Source of the DNA: Polaromonas sp.
Lineage (GTDB): Bacteria > Pseudomonadota > Gammaproteobacteria > Burkholderiales > Burkholderiaceae_C
Direction: 5' to 3'
NCBI RefSeq assembly: GCF_029945895.1
Contig: NZ_JAQSDL010000043.1
Coordinates: forward strand, 1-64,000
Length of the DNA: 64,000 nucleotides
Shown: positions 36,140 through 43,762 of the stretch, piece after piece
Layout of the letters: each line of letters starts with the position of its first letter
How positions within the stretch are numbered: the first letter of the stretch is position 1
Program-made: the position numbers and the translations under genes
The notes under the pieces: generated by a model
What the model was told of the DNA's origin: nothing
Seen by the model: the letters and a program-made list of their open reading frames with translations, nothing else
Database searches by the model: none

Positions 36140-37020
36140 TTCTGGAAAACCTTCGGCGTCGTGGCCAGATGAAACCCATCAAACGGTTTCACGGCACCGC
36201 GCTGCTGCGCCTCGGCATCGGGCAGGCGCATGGGCCAGCCCAAACGCACCTGCGGCCGCGCGCCGTCCACCCGCAACACGCTGCCGCTGATGAAGCTGGC
36301 CGCCGGGCTCAGCAGAAACACAATGGCGGCCGAGGTTTCCGCCTCGGTGCCGAAGCGGCCCAGCGGCACCGTGCTGCGCATCTCGCGCAACATCTCCCCG
36401 GCCTCGGGCGGGTAGTGGTCCATGCCGCTCGATGCGATGTAACCCGGCGCCACCGCATTGACCCGCACGCCGCTGTGCGCCCACTCGGCGGCGGCGGTTT
36501 CGGTGAAGCTGACCATGCCGGCCCGCGCCGCGCCGCTGTGGCCCATGGAGGGCATGGAACCCCAGATGTCGGCCACGATGTTGACAATGGCCCCGCCATG
36601 CGCTGCCATCGCCTGCAGGTAACACTCGCGCGCCATCAGGAAACCGCCCGTCAGGTTGGTGTTGAGGACCGCTTCCCAGCCCTTGGCGCTGATGCTTTCC
36701 AGCGGCGCAATGTACTGCCCACCCGCGTTGTTGACCAGGCCATCGATACGGCCGTGGGCCAGCACGATGGCAGCGACCGTCGTCTGCACGGCAGCCTCCT
36801 GGCGGATGTCGCAGGGGTGGAAACTGGCGCGGCCTCCGGAGGCCACAATCTCGCCGGCCACCTCGTGCAGCTTCTCGATCTTGCGGCCAATCAGCACCAC
36901 ATGCGCGCCCAGGGCTGCCAGCTCGTGCGCCGTGCAGCGGCCTATGCCGGAGCCGCCACCGGTGACGACCACCACCTTGCCGGCAAACAGGCCGGCGCTG
37001 AAAACGGAACGGTAAGTCAT
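36136..37020 (-). CDS. atuB: SDR-family reductase, PECR-like (AtuB-like)
   Basis: A 294-residue short-chain dehydrogenase fold. The dinucleotide motif is TGGGSGIGR (about residues 21-29), then NNAGGQYIAPLESISAKGW. The usual YxxxK pair is absent: the aligned stretch reads MGHSGAARAGMVSFT, as in peroxisomal trans-2-enoyl-CoA reductase and dienoyl-CoA reductase relatives. A roughly 35-residue C-terminal extension follows the last strand. It probably acts on an unsaturated CoA ester. It lies between the TetR gene and atuC, overlapping both by ATGA. Confidence 0.78.
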   Translation of the reverse strand: MTYRSVFSAGLFAGKVVVVTGGGSGIGRCTAHELAALGAHVVLIGRKIEKLHEVAGEIVASGGRASFHPCDIRQEAAVQTTVAAIVLAHGRIDGLVNNAGGQYIAPLESISAKGWEAVLNTNLTGGFLMARECYLQAMAAHGGAIVNIVADIWGSMPSMGHSGAARAGMVSFTETAAAEWAHSGVRVNAVAPGYIASSGMDHYPPEAGEMLREMRSTVPLGRFGTEAETSAAIVFLLSPAASFISGSVLRVDGARPQVRLGWPMRLPDAEAQQRGAVKPFDGFHLATTPKVFQK

Positions 37021-37742
37021 GCTCGGGCTTTCCTTGTGGGGGGCGTCCGCTCGTCGCCGATGAACAGCGCCATGGCTGCGTCGGCCAGCTCATCGAGCGA
37101 CGCGCCTTTTTTGGCGTCAAACCACTGCGCCGACCAGTTCAGCGCACCAAAAATCAGCAGCCGCGCCAGCTTCACCGGTGCCTGTAGCCGGCCCTGGTTG
37201 CTCAGGGCCTGGAGCACCGGCTCCCAGACAGACTCGTAGTCGCCCTGCAGCCTGGCCAGCGATGCGCGTTGCCTGGCGGTGATGGAGCGCGACTCGTACA
37301 GCATCACGGGAATGAAGTCGCTGCCCGGGCCCAGCAGCACGTCAAAATGGTTGCGGATCAACACGCGCAGCAAGGCCGCCGCGTCGGGTGTGGAGGGTGC
37401 CGCCGCCTCCAGCGCCGCCGCCTGCCGGGCCATGGCCGAACGCATACCCTCCTCCATCACGGCATACAGCAGCGCACCCTTGCTTTTGAAGTGATAGAAA
37501 GGCGAGCCGCTGTGCATTCCGACGGCTGCCGCGATATCGCGCGTGCTGGTGCCGTCAAACCCCTTGCGGCGAAACAGCCGCGCGGCGGAGTTGACCAGCT
37601 CCACCCGCCGGTTGCCGTCGTCGCGTTCGCCGGGCGTCTTGCGTGGCCGGCCGCGCGGTCGCTTTTCTGCCACTTCGACAGCAGCAACCGGCAGGGCCAG
37701 CGTCCGCCCGGCCGGTCGGGTACGAGCAGGTGTTTTGTCCAT
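37017..37742 (-). CDS. atuR: TetR-family repressor of the atu locus (AtuR-like)
   Basis: A 241-residue TetR protein. A basic N-terminal arm (RPRGRPRKTP) precedes the helix-turn-helix (FDGTSTRDIAAAVGMHSGSP, then FYHFKSKGALLYAVME). The C-terminal ligand domain is all-helical. It is the first gene of the atu operon, overlapping atuB by ATGA, so it should be autoregulated through the operator at 37767-37796. The inducer may be a CoA ester or the free acid. ATG at 37742 is preferred over a TTG six codons upstream. Confidence 0.85.
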   Translation of the reverse strand: MDKTPARTRPAGRTLALPVAAVEVAEKRPRGRPRKTPGERDDGNRRVELVNSAARLFRRKGFDGTSTRDIAAAVGMHSGSPFYHFKSKGALLYAVMEEGMRSAMARQAAALEAAAPSTPDAAALLRVLIRNHFDVLLGPGSDFIPVMLYESRSITARQRASLARLQGDYESVWEPVLQALSNQGRLQAPVKLARLLIFGALNWSAQWFDAKKGASLDELADAAMALFIGDERTPPTRKARA

Positions 37743-37766
37743 GGAATGCGACCATAACAAAAGCTG

Positions 37767-37796
37767 TTATTTTTAGCAAGCGCGTGCTTTGTAAAA
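37767..37796. promoter_or_regulatory. TetR-type operator upstream of atuR
   Basis: A 30-bp element (core AAGC-GCGT-GCTT, followed by TGTAAAA) found upstream of the repressor gene. It differs from the atuA-livH element at 3 of 30 positions only. Its position 25-55 bases before the atuR ATG suits autorepression of the whole operon. Binding by AtuR is inferred. Confidence 0.7.
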
Positions 37797-37875
37797 ATAG
37801 GCGCCAACTGCGGCACCGGGGCGCAAGCCCGGCTGACTACACTGGGGACCTCCCCAAAACAAAGTCGAAGCATTG

Positions 37876-38481
37876 ATGGACCTCCTTTTTCTGGCGCTCA
37901 TGATCGCCGCCGGCGCCTATGCGCTCAAATCGGGCTACGAACGCAAGCGCATCGCCTTGCTGGGCAGCCACCTCGGCCAATACCAGATCGAAAAGCTCAT
38001 GGAAAGCCTGGTGGAAGGCTATATGCGCGCACTTCGTGAGGACGACCCGCAGCGCCGCGAAAGCATCTGGAACCTGTTGACGAGCACCGAGACCCAGCTG
38101 TGCGAGCAGTTCAACAACTTCGTGGCCGGGTTCTCCCGCGTGGAAGGCGCTGCCGCACGCGTGAGCCGGCTTCCCCTCCCCCTGCCCTACGCCGACAGGC
38201 TCTTTCCCGCAGCGACTTTCGACTTGCGCCAGGTCCTGCTGGTGCATGCAGAAGGACTCACGCGAGCCGCCAAAGGCACGTCCGGACAATCGCCCAAAGC
38301 CAAGGCCTTCACCCTGTCCGCCGAGATGTTCCTGATGCAGCACAGCTGCCACTGGTTCTGCAAATCCAGGGCCGTCGCCTCTGCCCGGCTGCTGGTTCGC
38401 CACAAGACGACTTACGAGCAGGTGCTGGCGTCGGTGGCGCCGGAAACGCGCCGCGCCTACCTCGCGCTGGTCGGCTCTTGA
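37876..38481 (+). CDS. Conserved-looking hypothetical protein with N-terminal membrane anchor
   Basis: 201 residues, no family recognised. A hydrophobic N-terminus (MDLLFLALMIAAGAYALKSG) suggests a membrane anchor, followed by a mostly helical cytoplasmic part rich in Arg, Glu and Leu (RKRIALLGSHLGQYQIEKLM, then MRALREDDPQRRESIWNLL). Codon usage and the absence of stops suggest a real gene. It is divergent from atuR, sharing the 130-bp gap with the operator. No Shine-Dalgarno is obvious. Confidence 0.6.
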   Translation: MDLLFLALMIAAGAYALKSGYERKRIALLGSHLGQYQIEKLMESLVEGYMRALREDDPQRRESIWNLLTSTETQLCEQFNNFVAGFSRVEGAAARVSRLPLPLPYADRLFPAATFDLRQVLLVHAEGLTRAAKGTSGQSPKAKAFTLSAEMFLMQHSCHWFCKSRAVASARLLVRHKTTYEQVLASVAPETRRAYLALVGS

Positions 38482-38491
38482 ATCAATGCCA

Positions 38492-39775
38492 TCAGGGGAG
38501 CAGCCCCTGTGCACGCTCGAGCAGCAACTCGCGCTCGCGCAGGTTGCCCGCCAGCGCCGCGGCGCGTTCAAATTCATGGCGCGCCTCGTCGTTGCGGCCC
38601 AGCCTGGCGAGCAGGTCGCCGCGCACGCCGGGCAGCCACTGGTAGTTCTGCAGGGCTTTGTCGCCACGCAGCACGTCGATGATGGCCAGCCCGGCCGCCG
38701 GCCCGAAGGCCATGCTGACCGCCACGGCGCGGTTGAGCTCCACCACGGGTGAGGGTGCGGTTTGTGCCAGCGCGTCGTACAGGGCGGCAATACGCACCCA
38801 GTCGGTCTCCGCGGACGTTGGTGCGCGGGCATGGCAGGCGGCGATGGCGGCCTGCAGCGCATACGGCCCCAGGACGCGGGCTGACGACTCGGCCAGCGCC
38901 AGCGCCATGTCGAGCGCGGCCAGCCCCCTGCGGATCAGGAGATGGTCCCAGCGCGCCCGGTTCTGGTCGGCCAGCAGTATCGGCCGGCCGGCGGCATCGA
39001 CCCGGGCGGCCATGCGCGAGGCCTGCAGCTCCATCAGTGCCAGCAAACCCTGCACCTCGGACTCGCCCGTTGCCAGCCCGGCCAGCATGCGGCCCAGACG
39101 CAACGCTTCGTCGGTCAGTGCGGGCCGCATCCAGTGGTCGCCGGCGGTGGCGGTGTAACCCTCGTTGAACAGCAGGTAAACCACCTCCAGCACCGAAGCC
39201 AGACGTGCGCCCAATTCATCCCCGCGTGGTACTTCGAACGGCACCCGTGCCTCGGCCAGGGTGCGCTTGGCGCGCACGATGCGCTGGGCCATCGTGGGCT
39301 CAGGCACCAGGAAGGCGCGGGCGATTTCATGCGTGCTCAGGCCGCCCAGCAGCTTGAGCGTCAGCGCCAGCCGCGCCTCGGTGGAAAGCACCGGGTGGCA
39401 GGCAGTGAAGATCAGGCGCAGCAGGTCGTCGCCGATCTCGTCCTGCCGGGCCTCGTCCAGCGCGTCCACGAAATCGGGCACGACCAGCACTTCCAGCGCC
39501 TGCAGCTCATGGCCGATCTGCTCCAGCTTATCGCCCTGCATCTTCTGGTGCCGCAGGTGGTCCAGCGCGCGGTTTTTGGCCACCCGCATCAGCCAGGCGC
39601 CGGGATTGTCCGGCACACCCTTGCCAGGCCAGCTTTCCAGCGCGGAAACCAGCGCGTCCTGCGCCAGCTCCTCGGCCAGCCCGATGTCGCGCACCATGCG
39701 CGCCACCGAAGCCACGATCTTCGCGGACTCGATGCGCCAGACGGCGGAAATCGCTTCATGGGTGGAAGAATGCAT
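38492..39775 (-). CDS. ECF-family sigma factor, ECF42 type
   Basis: A 427-residue RNA polymerase sigma factor with regions 2 and 4 (LAEELAQDALVSALESWP; then KLLGGLSTHEIARAFLVPEP) followed by a long C-terminal extension (about residues 190-427) with TPR-like helices. This architecture and the company of YCII/DGPF-domain proteins define the ECF42 group, in which the C-terminal extension is thought to control activity in place of an anti-sigma factor. It is the last gene of the cassette. Confidence 0.88.
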   Translation of the reverse strand: MHSSTHEAISAVWRIESAKIVASVARMVRDIGLAEELAQDALVSALESWPGKGVPDNPGAWLMRVAKNRALDHLRHQKMQGDKLEQIGHELQALEVLVVPDFVDALDEARQDEIGDDLLRLIFTACHPVLSTEARLALTLKLLGGLSTHEIARAFLVPEPTMAQRIVRAKRTLAEARVPFEVPRGDELGARLASVLEVVYLLFNEGYTATAGDHWMRPALTDEALRLGRMLAGLATGESEVQGLLALMELQASRMAARVDAAGRPILLADQNRARWDHLLIRRGLAALDMALALAESSARVLGPYALQAAIAACHARAPTSAETDWVRIAALYDALAQTAPSPVVELNRAVAVSMAFGPAAGLAIIDVLRGDKALQNYQWLPGVRGDLLARLGRNDEARHEFERAAALAGNLRERELLLERAQGLLP

Positions 39776-39860
39776 GAATCAATGGTAACGGCATGCCTCA
39801 GGCGCCAGGCGCAACGAGCGGCACGGAATGAGTGAGTGCTGGACCTCTTCAATCAAGCAG

Positions 39861-39946
39861 GGCGCGGGTCCGGCCTTGCCGGCCCGCAGGCGCAGCGGCC
39901 CCCTCGGGGGGGCAGGGCGCTACACGCAGTGAGCAACCGTGGGGGG
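39861..39946 (-). repeat. Family-2 GC-rich dispersed repeat, copy R6
   Basis: CGCAGGCGCAGCGGCCCC, CTCGGGGGGGCAGGGCG and AACCGTGGGGGG, in the reverse orientation to R1. It is intergenic, just after the VOC gene stop. Confidence 0.75.
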
Positions 39947-40339
39947 TCAACTGGCCATCCAGAAAACCTCCCAGACGTGACCGTCCAGATCGGTGAAGCC
40001 GTGGCTGTACATGAAGCCATGGTCCTGCGACGGGTTGGGCGCGCTGCCGCCAGCGGCCAGTGCTTTCTTCACCAGCTCATCCACTTCGGAGCGGCTTTCA
40101 CATGAGAGGGCAATCAGCACCTCGGTGGTCTTTGTGGCATCGGCAATCGGTTTCTTCGTGAAGCCCTGGAAGAAGGACTCGATCAGCAGCATCACGTAGT
40201 TGTGATCCTCGCTGATGACCATGCAGGCGCCCTGCTCGTTGGTGAACTGCGGGTTGAAGGAAAAGCCCAGGCTCTTGAAGAAGGCCTGGCTCTTTTCCAT
40301 GTTCTTGATGGGCAAGTTGACGAAAATCTGGCGTGACAT
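39947..40339 (-). CDS. VOC (glyoxalase-fold) family protein
   Basis: A 130-residue VOC protein (MSRQIFVNLPIKNMEKSQAF; ending HGFTDLDGHVWEVFWM). The C-terminal glutamate (VWEVFW) is a usual metal ligand; the fold and length match the PhnB/glyoxalase-like proteins often found beside ECF42 sigma genes. The substrate is unknown. It lies between SRPBCC and sigma genes in one direction. Confidence 0.86.
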   Translation of the reverse strand: MSRQIFVNLPIKNMEKSQAFFKSLGFSFNPQFTNEQGACMVISEDHNYVMLLIESFFQGFTKKPIADATKTTEVLIALSCESRSEVDELVKKALAAGGSAPNPSQDHGFMYSHGFTDLDGHVWEVFWMAS

Positions 40340-40379
40340 GGTTGTTCCTTTGAAGATGGTTTCAATAAGGCCGCGGCTC

Positions 40380-40919
40380 TCAGGCTTTGTCTGCTTTGGC
40401 CTTGAGATTGGAGAGGCCGGCTTCGAAATCTGCGCCGATCATCTTGTCCATGTTGAAAATCACACCCATGAACTTTGAAAGGAAGGGCGCAGGGCCTTGC
40501 ATGGCCCAGGTGACCTGTGTGGTCTGACCTCCAGGTACCAGTGAAAAGGTGATCAGGTTGTTGGTCTTGAAGGGTGCGGTCATGTCGAGCCGCATCTGTA
40601 CCTGCGAAGGCGCCATGGCCTGCACGATTTCAAAGCTGCCGCTGCCTGACTTCCTGCTTTCGAAATCGTAGTGGGCGCCGGGCCCGATGAACGGACCGCT
40701 GTAGCGGCCTGTCATCTCCGGGTCTTTCAGCGCATACGGGTTCCAGGTATTGAAAGCCCGGACGTCGTTCACCAGCGGGAAGATTTTTTCAGCCGCTGCG
40801 GCAATGCTGGTGCTGCGAGACACACGGAAAGTGTCGGGCCGTTGCAAAGCAATGACCGCAACGACAGCGATGGCCAGCACAATCAGCCCCAGCAGGGTGA
40901 GCAAGGTGGTTTTGATCAT
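40380..40919 (-). CDS. SRPBCC-family protein with N-terminal membrane segment
   Basis: A 179-residue protein: a hydrophobic N-terminus (LLTLLGLIVLAIAVVAVIAL) anchors a polyketide-cyclase/SRPBCC lipid-binding domain (VSRSTSIAAAAEKIFPLVND, NTWNPYALKDPEM, then TQVTWAMQGPAPFLSKFMG). A hydrophobic ligand is likely, not known. It lies 10 bases after the YCII gene in the ECF42 cassette. Confidence 0.85.
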   Translation of the reverse strand: MIKTTLLTLLGLIVLAIAVVAVIALQRPDTFRVSRSTSIAAAAEKIFPLVNDVRAFNTWNPYALKDPEMTGRYSGPFIGPGAHYDFESRKSGSGSFEIVQAMAPSQVQMRLDMTAPFKTNNLITFSLVPGGQTTQVTWAMQGPAPFLSKFMGVIFNMDKMIGADFEAGLSNLKAKADKA

Positions 40920-40929
40920 GGCGCGCCTC

Positions 40930-41355
40930 TTACTTCAGGCTGGGCGTGTTCATCTCGCGGAAACGCTCGACCTGCGCACTGGGCTCGAAGTCGTCGAGTT
41001 CATACAGCTGGCGGACCTCGATCACGGCCGGCGCGTTTTCGCCAACAGGGTTGGGAAAGCGTCGCGACCACTCCAGCGCCTCCTCGCGGCTGCGCACCTG
41101 GATGGTGGTGAAGCCGGCAATCAGTTCCTTGGCTTCCGCGAAAGGGCCGTCAACCACGGTGCGCTTCTGGCCGTCGTAGTGGATGCGCCAGCCCTTGCGG
41201 CTGGGCTGCAGCCCACTGCCATCGAGCAGCACCCCGGCCTTGACCATTTCCTCGTGGAAGTCGGCCATGGCAGCCATCAGTTTTTCGTCGGGGGTCTGCG
41301 GGGTGGTCTCGGCCTCGAACTCGGGTGTCGATTTGACGATGATCATGAATCGCAT
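40930..41355 (-). CDS. YCII/DGPF-domain protein (copy 1)
   Basis: A 141-residue YCII-related (DGPF) protein: MRFMIIVKSTPEFEAE, LQPSRKGWRIHYDG and VVDGPFAEAKELIAGFTTIQ. The DGPF motif is intact. YCII proteins are small ferredoxin-like folds proposed to be ancient dehydratase-like enzymes or ECF42 partners; function is unproven. Confidence 0.88.
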   Translation of the reverse strand: MRFMIIVKSTPEFEAETTPQTPDEKLMAAMADFHEEMVKAGVLLDGSGLQPSRKGWRIHYDGQKRTVVDGPFAEAKELIAGFTTIQVRSREEALEWSRRFPNPVGENAPAVIEVRQLYELDDFEPSAQVERFREMNTPSLK

Positions 41356-41489
41356 GGGGTCGCTCCTTTTTCAGTTGGATGGCAGGCTTTTTGCGGCCCG
41401 TACCCACACGACGAAGCAAAGCATGCGAGATCGACATGCCGAATCTGAAAAAAAATGTAACGAAGAGCGGTGGAGCCCCGACTCCTCTG

Positions 41490-41545
41490 CCAAATCAGGC
41501 CGGCGCCATTATTCTGTGGGCGCCAACAGCTATCGATTCAGGATC
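41490..41545 (-). repeat. Family-1 dispersed repeat, copy I (reverse orientation)
   Basis: Read on the minus strand: ATAGCTG, TTGG, CGC, 10 nt, ATGGC, GCCG, GCC, then TGATTTGG. It is the only copy found on the minus strand, intergenic between the two YCII genes. Confidence 0.65.
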
Positions 41546-41548
41546 AAT

Positions 41549-41902
41549 TCAGATGAAGCAGGGGCCGGTGGCCCTTATCTCCAGGGTGGCCCACTCGGCC
41601 GCAGGGCACTGGCCCGCAATCGCGACCGCCTCCTCGCGGGTCTGGCAATCAATCAGAAAAAAACCTCCGACCATTTCCTTGGCTTCGGCGAAAGGTCCAT
41701 CCAGCACATGCGTCCGATCCCCGCGGACCTGGACCCGCGCGGCCTCATTCTGCGACGCCAGAGATTCGGTGGCCAGCAACAGACCACGCGCCTTCAGGTC
41801 TGCAGCAAAGTCCAGCATGCGCCCATACACGGCGCGGCCTTCGTCCTCGGTACGCATCAGCCGCTGGCCGACCTGCTCATGAATTAACAACATGTAAGCC
41901 AT
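41549..41902 (-). CDS. YCII/DGPF-domain protein (copy 2)
   Basis: A 117-residue protein with MAYMLLIHEQVGQRL, HVLDGPFAEAKEMVGGFFLI and IAGQCPAAEWATLEIR, the second YCII protein of the cassette. It precedes copy 1 by 190 bp, a gap containing a family-1 repeat. Only about a third of residues match copy 1. Confidence 0.86.
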   Translation of the reverse strand: MAYMLLIHEQVGQRLMRTEDEGRAVYGRMLDFAADLKARGLLLATESLASQNEAARVQVRGDRTHVLDGPFAEAKEMVGGFFLIDCQTREEAVAIAGQCPAAEWATLEIRATGPCFI

Positions 41903-41910
41903 GGTTTTCC

Positions 41911-42750
41911 TCAGTCCACAAAAAAGTCAGGAATGAAATTTTTTGTGCCCGGTGTCACCGAGTATTTTTCCAGATCGGTCACGCCATGTGCGGCCAACAG
42001 CTCGTCGTCAATGTAGAAATGACCGGTGGCCGGGTTTGGACTGGTCAGGATCAGCCAGGCCGCGTCCGAAAGAATCTCCGGCTTGCGGCACAGCTTCAGG
42101 TCCACGCCGGGAATCATCTGCAGTGCCGCCGTGGCAATCGCGGTGCGCGGCCACAGGCTGTTGACGGCGATGCCGTATTTTTTGAACTCCCCGGAATGAC
42201 CCAGGGTGCACATGCTCATGCCGTACTTGGCCATGGTGTAGGCCGTGTGGTTCTCGAACCAATGAGGCTTCATGCTCAGCGGCGGCGACATGGTGAGCAC
42301 CTGTGGCTTGCGCCCGGCCAGCGCGGATTTTTTCAACTCCGCCAGACATGCCTGGGTGCACAGGTAAGTGCCACGCGCGTTGATACCGTTCATCAGGTCA
42401 TAACGCTTCATCGGTGTGTGTTCGGTGTCGGTCAGGCTGATGGCGCTGGCGTTGTTGACCAGGATGTCGATGCCGCCGAAAGTGTTCACCGCCTTGGCCA
42501 CTGCCGCCGTCACCGCGTCTTCATCACGGATATCCACCGCCAGCGGCAGCGCCTGGCCACCGGCGGCCTTCACCGCTTCGGCCGCGCTGTAAATCGTGCC
42601 CGGCAGCTTGGGGTTGGGGTCGGTGGTTTTGGCCAGGATCACGATGTTGGCGCCGTCGGCCGCGGCACGGGTGGCAATCGCCAGGCCAATGCCACGCGAG
42701 GCGCCAGTGATGAACAGGGTTTTGCCTTTGAGACCGGGTACTGAACTCAT
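41911..42750 (-). CDS. SDR-family oxidoreductase, HSDL2-like
   Basis: A 279-residue short-chain dehydrogenase resembling the SDR domain of HSDL2. NAD(P) motif TGASRGIGLAI, NNASAISL, and the catalytic YTMAK are present. It ends ...NFIPDFFVD. Such proteins occur in fatty-acid catabolic clusters, but the substrate is unknown. It could be transcribed together with the YCII genes 8 bases downstream. Confidence 0.85.
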   Translation of the reverse strand: MSSVPGLKGKTLFITGASRGIGLAIATRAAADGANIVILAKTTDPNPKLPGTIYSAAEAVKAAGGQALPLAVDIRDEDAVTAAVAKAVNTFGGIDILVNNASAISLTDTEHTPMKRYDLMNGINARGTYLCTQACLAELKKSALAGRKPQVLTMSPPLSMKPHWFENHTAYTMAKYGMSMCTLGHSGEFKKYGIAVNSLWPRTAIATAALQMIPGVDLKLCRKPEILSDAAWLILTSPNPATGHFYIDDELLAAHGVTDLEKYSVTPGTKNFIPDFFVD

Positions 42751-42764
42751 GATGCCTCCTGAAT

Positions 42765-42822
42765 GCTACATAATTAATAGCTGCTTGCGCATACCGAATA
42801 AGGGCCCCAGGCCAATTTGACC
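42765..42822 (+). repeat. Family-1 dispersed repeat, copy G
   Basis: GCTACATAATTA, ATAGCTG, CTTG, CGC, 10 nt, AGGGC, CCCA, GGC and CAATTTGAC. It is a textbook copy, and ends exactly at the stop codon of the adjoining hydratase gene. Confidence 0.88.
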
Positions 42823-43590
42823 TCAAACCTTGGAGAAATCCGGCTTGCGCTTCTGCATGAAGGCGCCAAAGGCCTCGCGGGCGGCCGGCTCCTTGAGCAT
42901 GCGGCCAAAACTCACGCCCTCCTCGGCCATGCGCTCGGCAACCATGCCAGCCTGGCCCTTTTTCATCAGGCGCTTGGTTTCCACCAGTGAGCTCAGCGGT
43001 TTGGCCGCAAGTTTTTGCGCCTGGCGCTGCGCCAGGGCATTGGCTTCGGCAGGAGGAACGATGCGGTTGATCAGGCCCATCTCGAGCGCCGACTCGGCGG
43101 TGAACGGCTCGCCGAGCAGCAACGCTTCGGCCGCGCGCGCGTAACCCATGAGTTGCGGCGCCAGAAAGCTCGACGCCGCTTCCGGGCACAGGCCCAGATT
43201 CACAAACGGCATGGAAAAGGCAGCATTGTCGCCGGCATAAACCAGGTCGCAATGCAGCAGCAAGGTGGTGCCTATGCCCACCGCGGGGCCGCACACGGCA
43301 GCCACCAGCGGCTTGGGAAAGGTGCTGATGCCGCGCAGAAAGCGGAACACCGGCGACTCGGGGGTGGCGGGCGGGCCGTTGAGGAAATCACCGATGTCGT
43401 TGCCGGCCGAGAAAATGCTTTCATGGCCCTGGATCACCACGGCGCGCACCGCAGGGTCCGCGTTCGCAGCGTCGAGCGCGTCGGCCATGGCGGCGTACAT
43501 GGCCGAGGTGATGGAGTTTTTCTTCTCGACCCGGCTCAGGGTGATGGTCATCACCGCGTTGTCGGTGTGGACCAGGATGTCTGTACTCAT
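42823..43590 (-). CDS. Enoyl-CoA hydratase
   Basis: A 255-residue crotonase-fold protein: EKKNSITSAMYAAMADAL, HESIFSAGNDIGDFL, AVCGPAVGIGTTLLLHCDLV, and the C-terminal KRKPDFSKV. The helix motif GIGTTLL replaces the GGGCEL glutamate, as in many Delta3-Delta2-enoyl-CoA isomerases; PFVNLGLCPEAASS follows. It may therefore be an isomerase rather than a hydratase. ATG at 43588-43590 starts MSTDILVHTD. Confidence 0.82.
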   Translation of the reverse strand: MSTDILVHTDNAVMTITLSRVEKKNSITSAMYAAMADALDAANADPAVRAVVIQGHESIFSAGNDIGDFLNGPPATPESPVFRFLRGISTFPKPLVAAVCGPAVGIGTTLLLHCDLVYAGDNAAFSMPFVNLGLCPEAASSFLAPQLMGYARAAEALLLGEPFTAESALEMGLINRIVPPAEANALAQRQAQKLAAKPLSSLVETKRLMKKGQAGMVAERMAEEGVSFGRMLKEPAAREAFGAFMQKRKPDFSKV

Positions 43591-43650
43591 GTGGTGCTTT
43601 CCAGTTTTTGTTTGACGAAACAGATACAGACGCCAACCCTTCCAGGCCAA

Positions 43651-43757
43651 CCGGGGCCGCGGATCTGGCTTTGCCAGTCCGCAGGCGCAGCGGCCCCTCT
43701 TCTTCGTTCAAGGGGCAGCGCACCGCCGTAGGCTCGCGAAGCGACAAGCGTGGGGGC
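43651..43757 (-). repeat. Family-2 GC-rich dispersed repeat, copy R7
   Basis: GGGGCCGCGGATCTGGCTTT, TCCGCAGGCGCAGCGGCCCC, GGGGCAGCGCACCGCCGTAG and GCGAAGCGACAAGCGTGGGG. It is the most complete copy and occupies most of the intergenic gap before the thioesterase stop. Confidence 0.82.
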
Positions 43758-43762
43758 CATCT

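Noticed and set aside
17338-43590. Classical leucine/isovalerate (liu) pathway as an alternative reading of the carboxylase operon
   Set aside because: The carboxylase subunits alone could be methylcrotonyl-CoA carboxylase, but the AtuA pair, gene order TetR-SDR-CT-ACAD-ECH-BC and absence of isovaleryl-CoA/HMG-CoA lyase genes favour the atu type. The alternative is not fully excluded.
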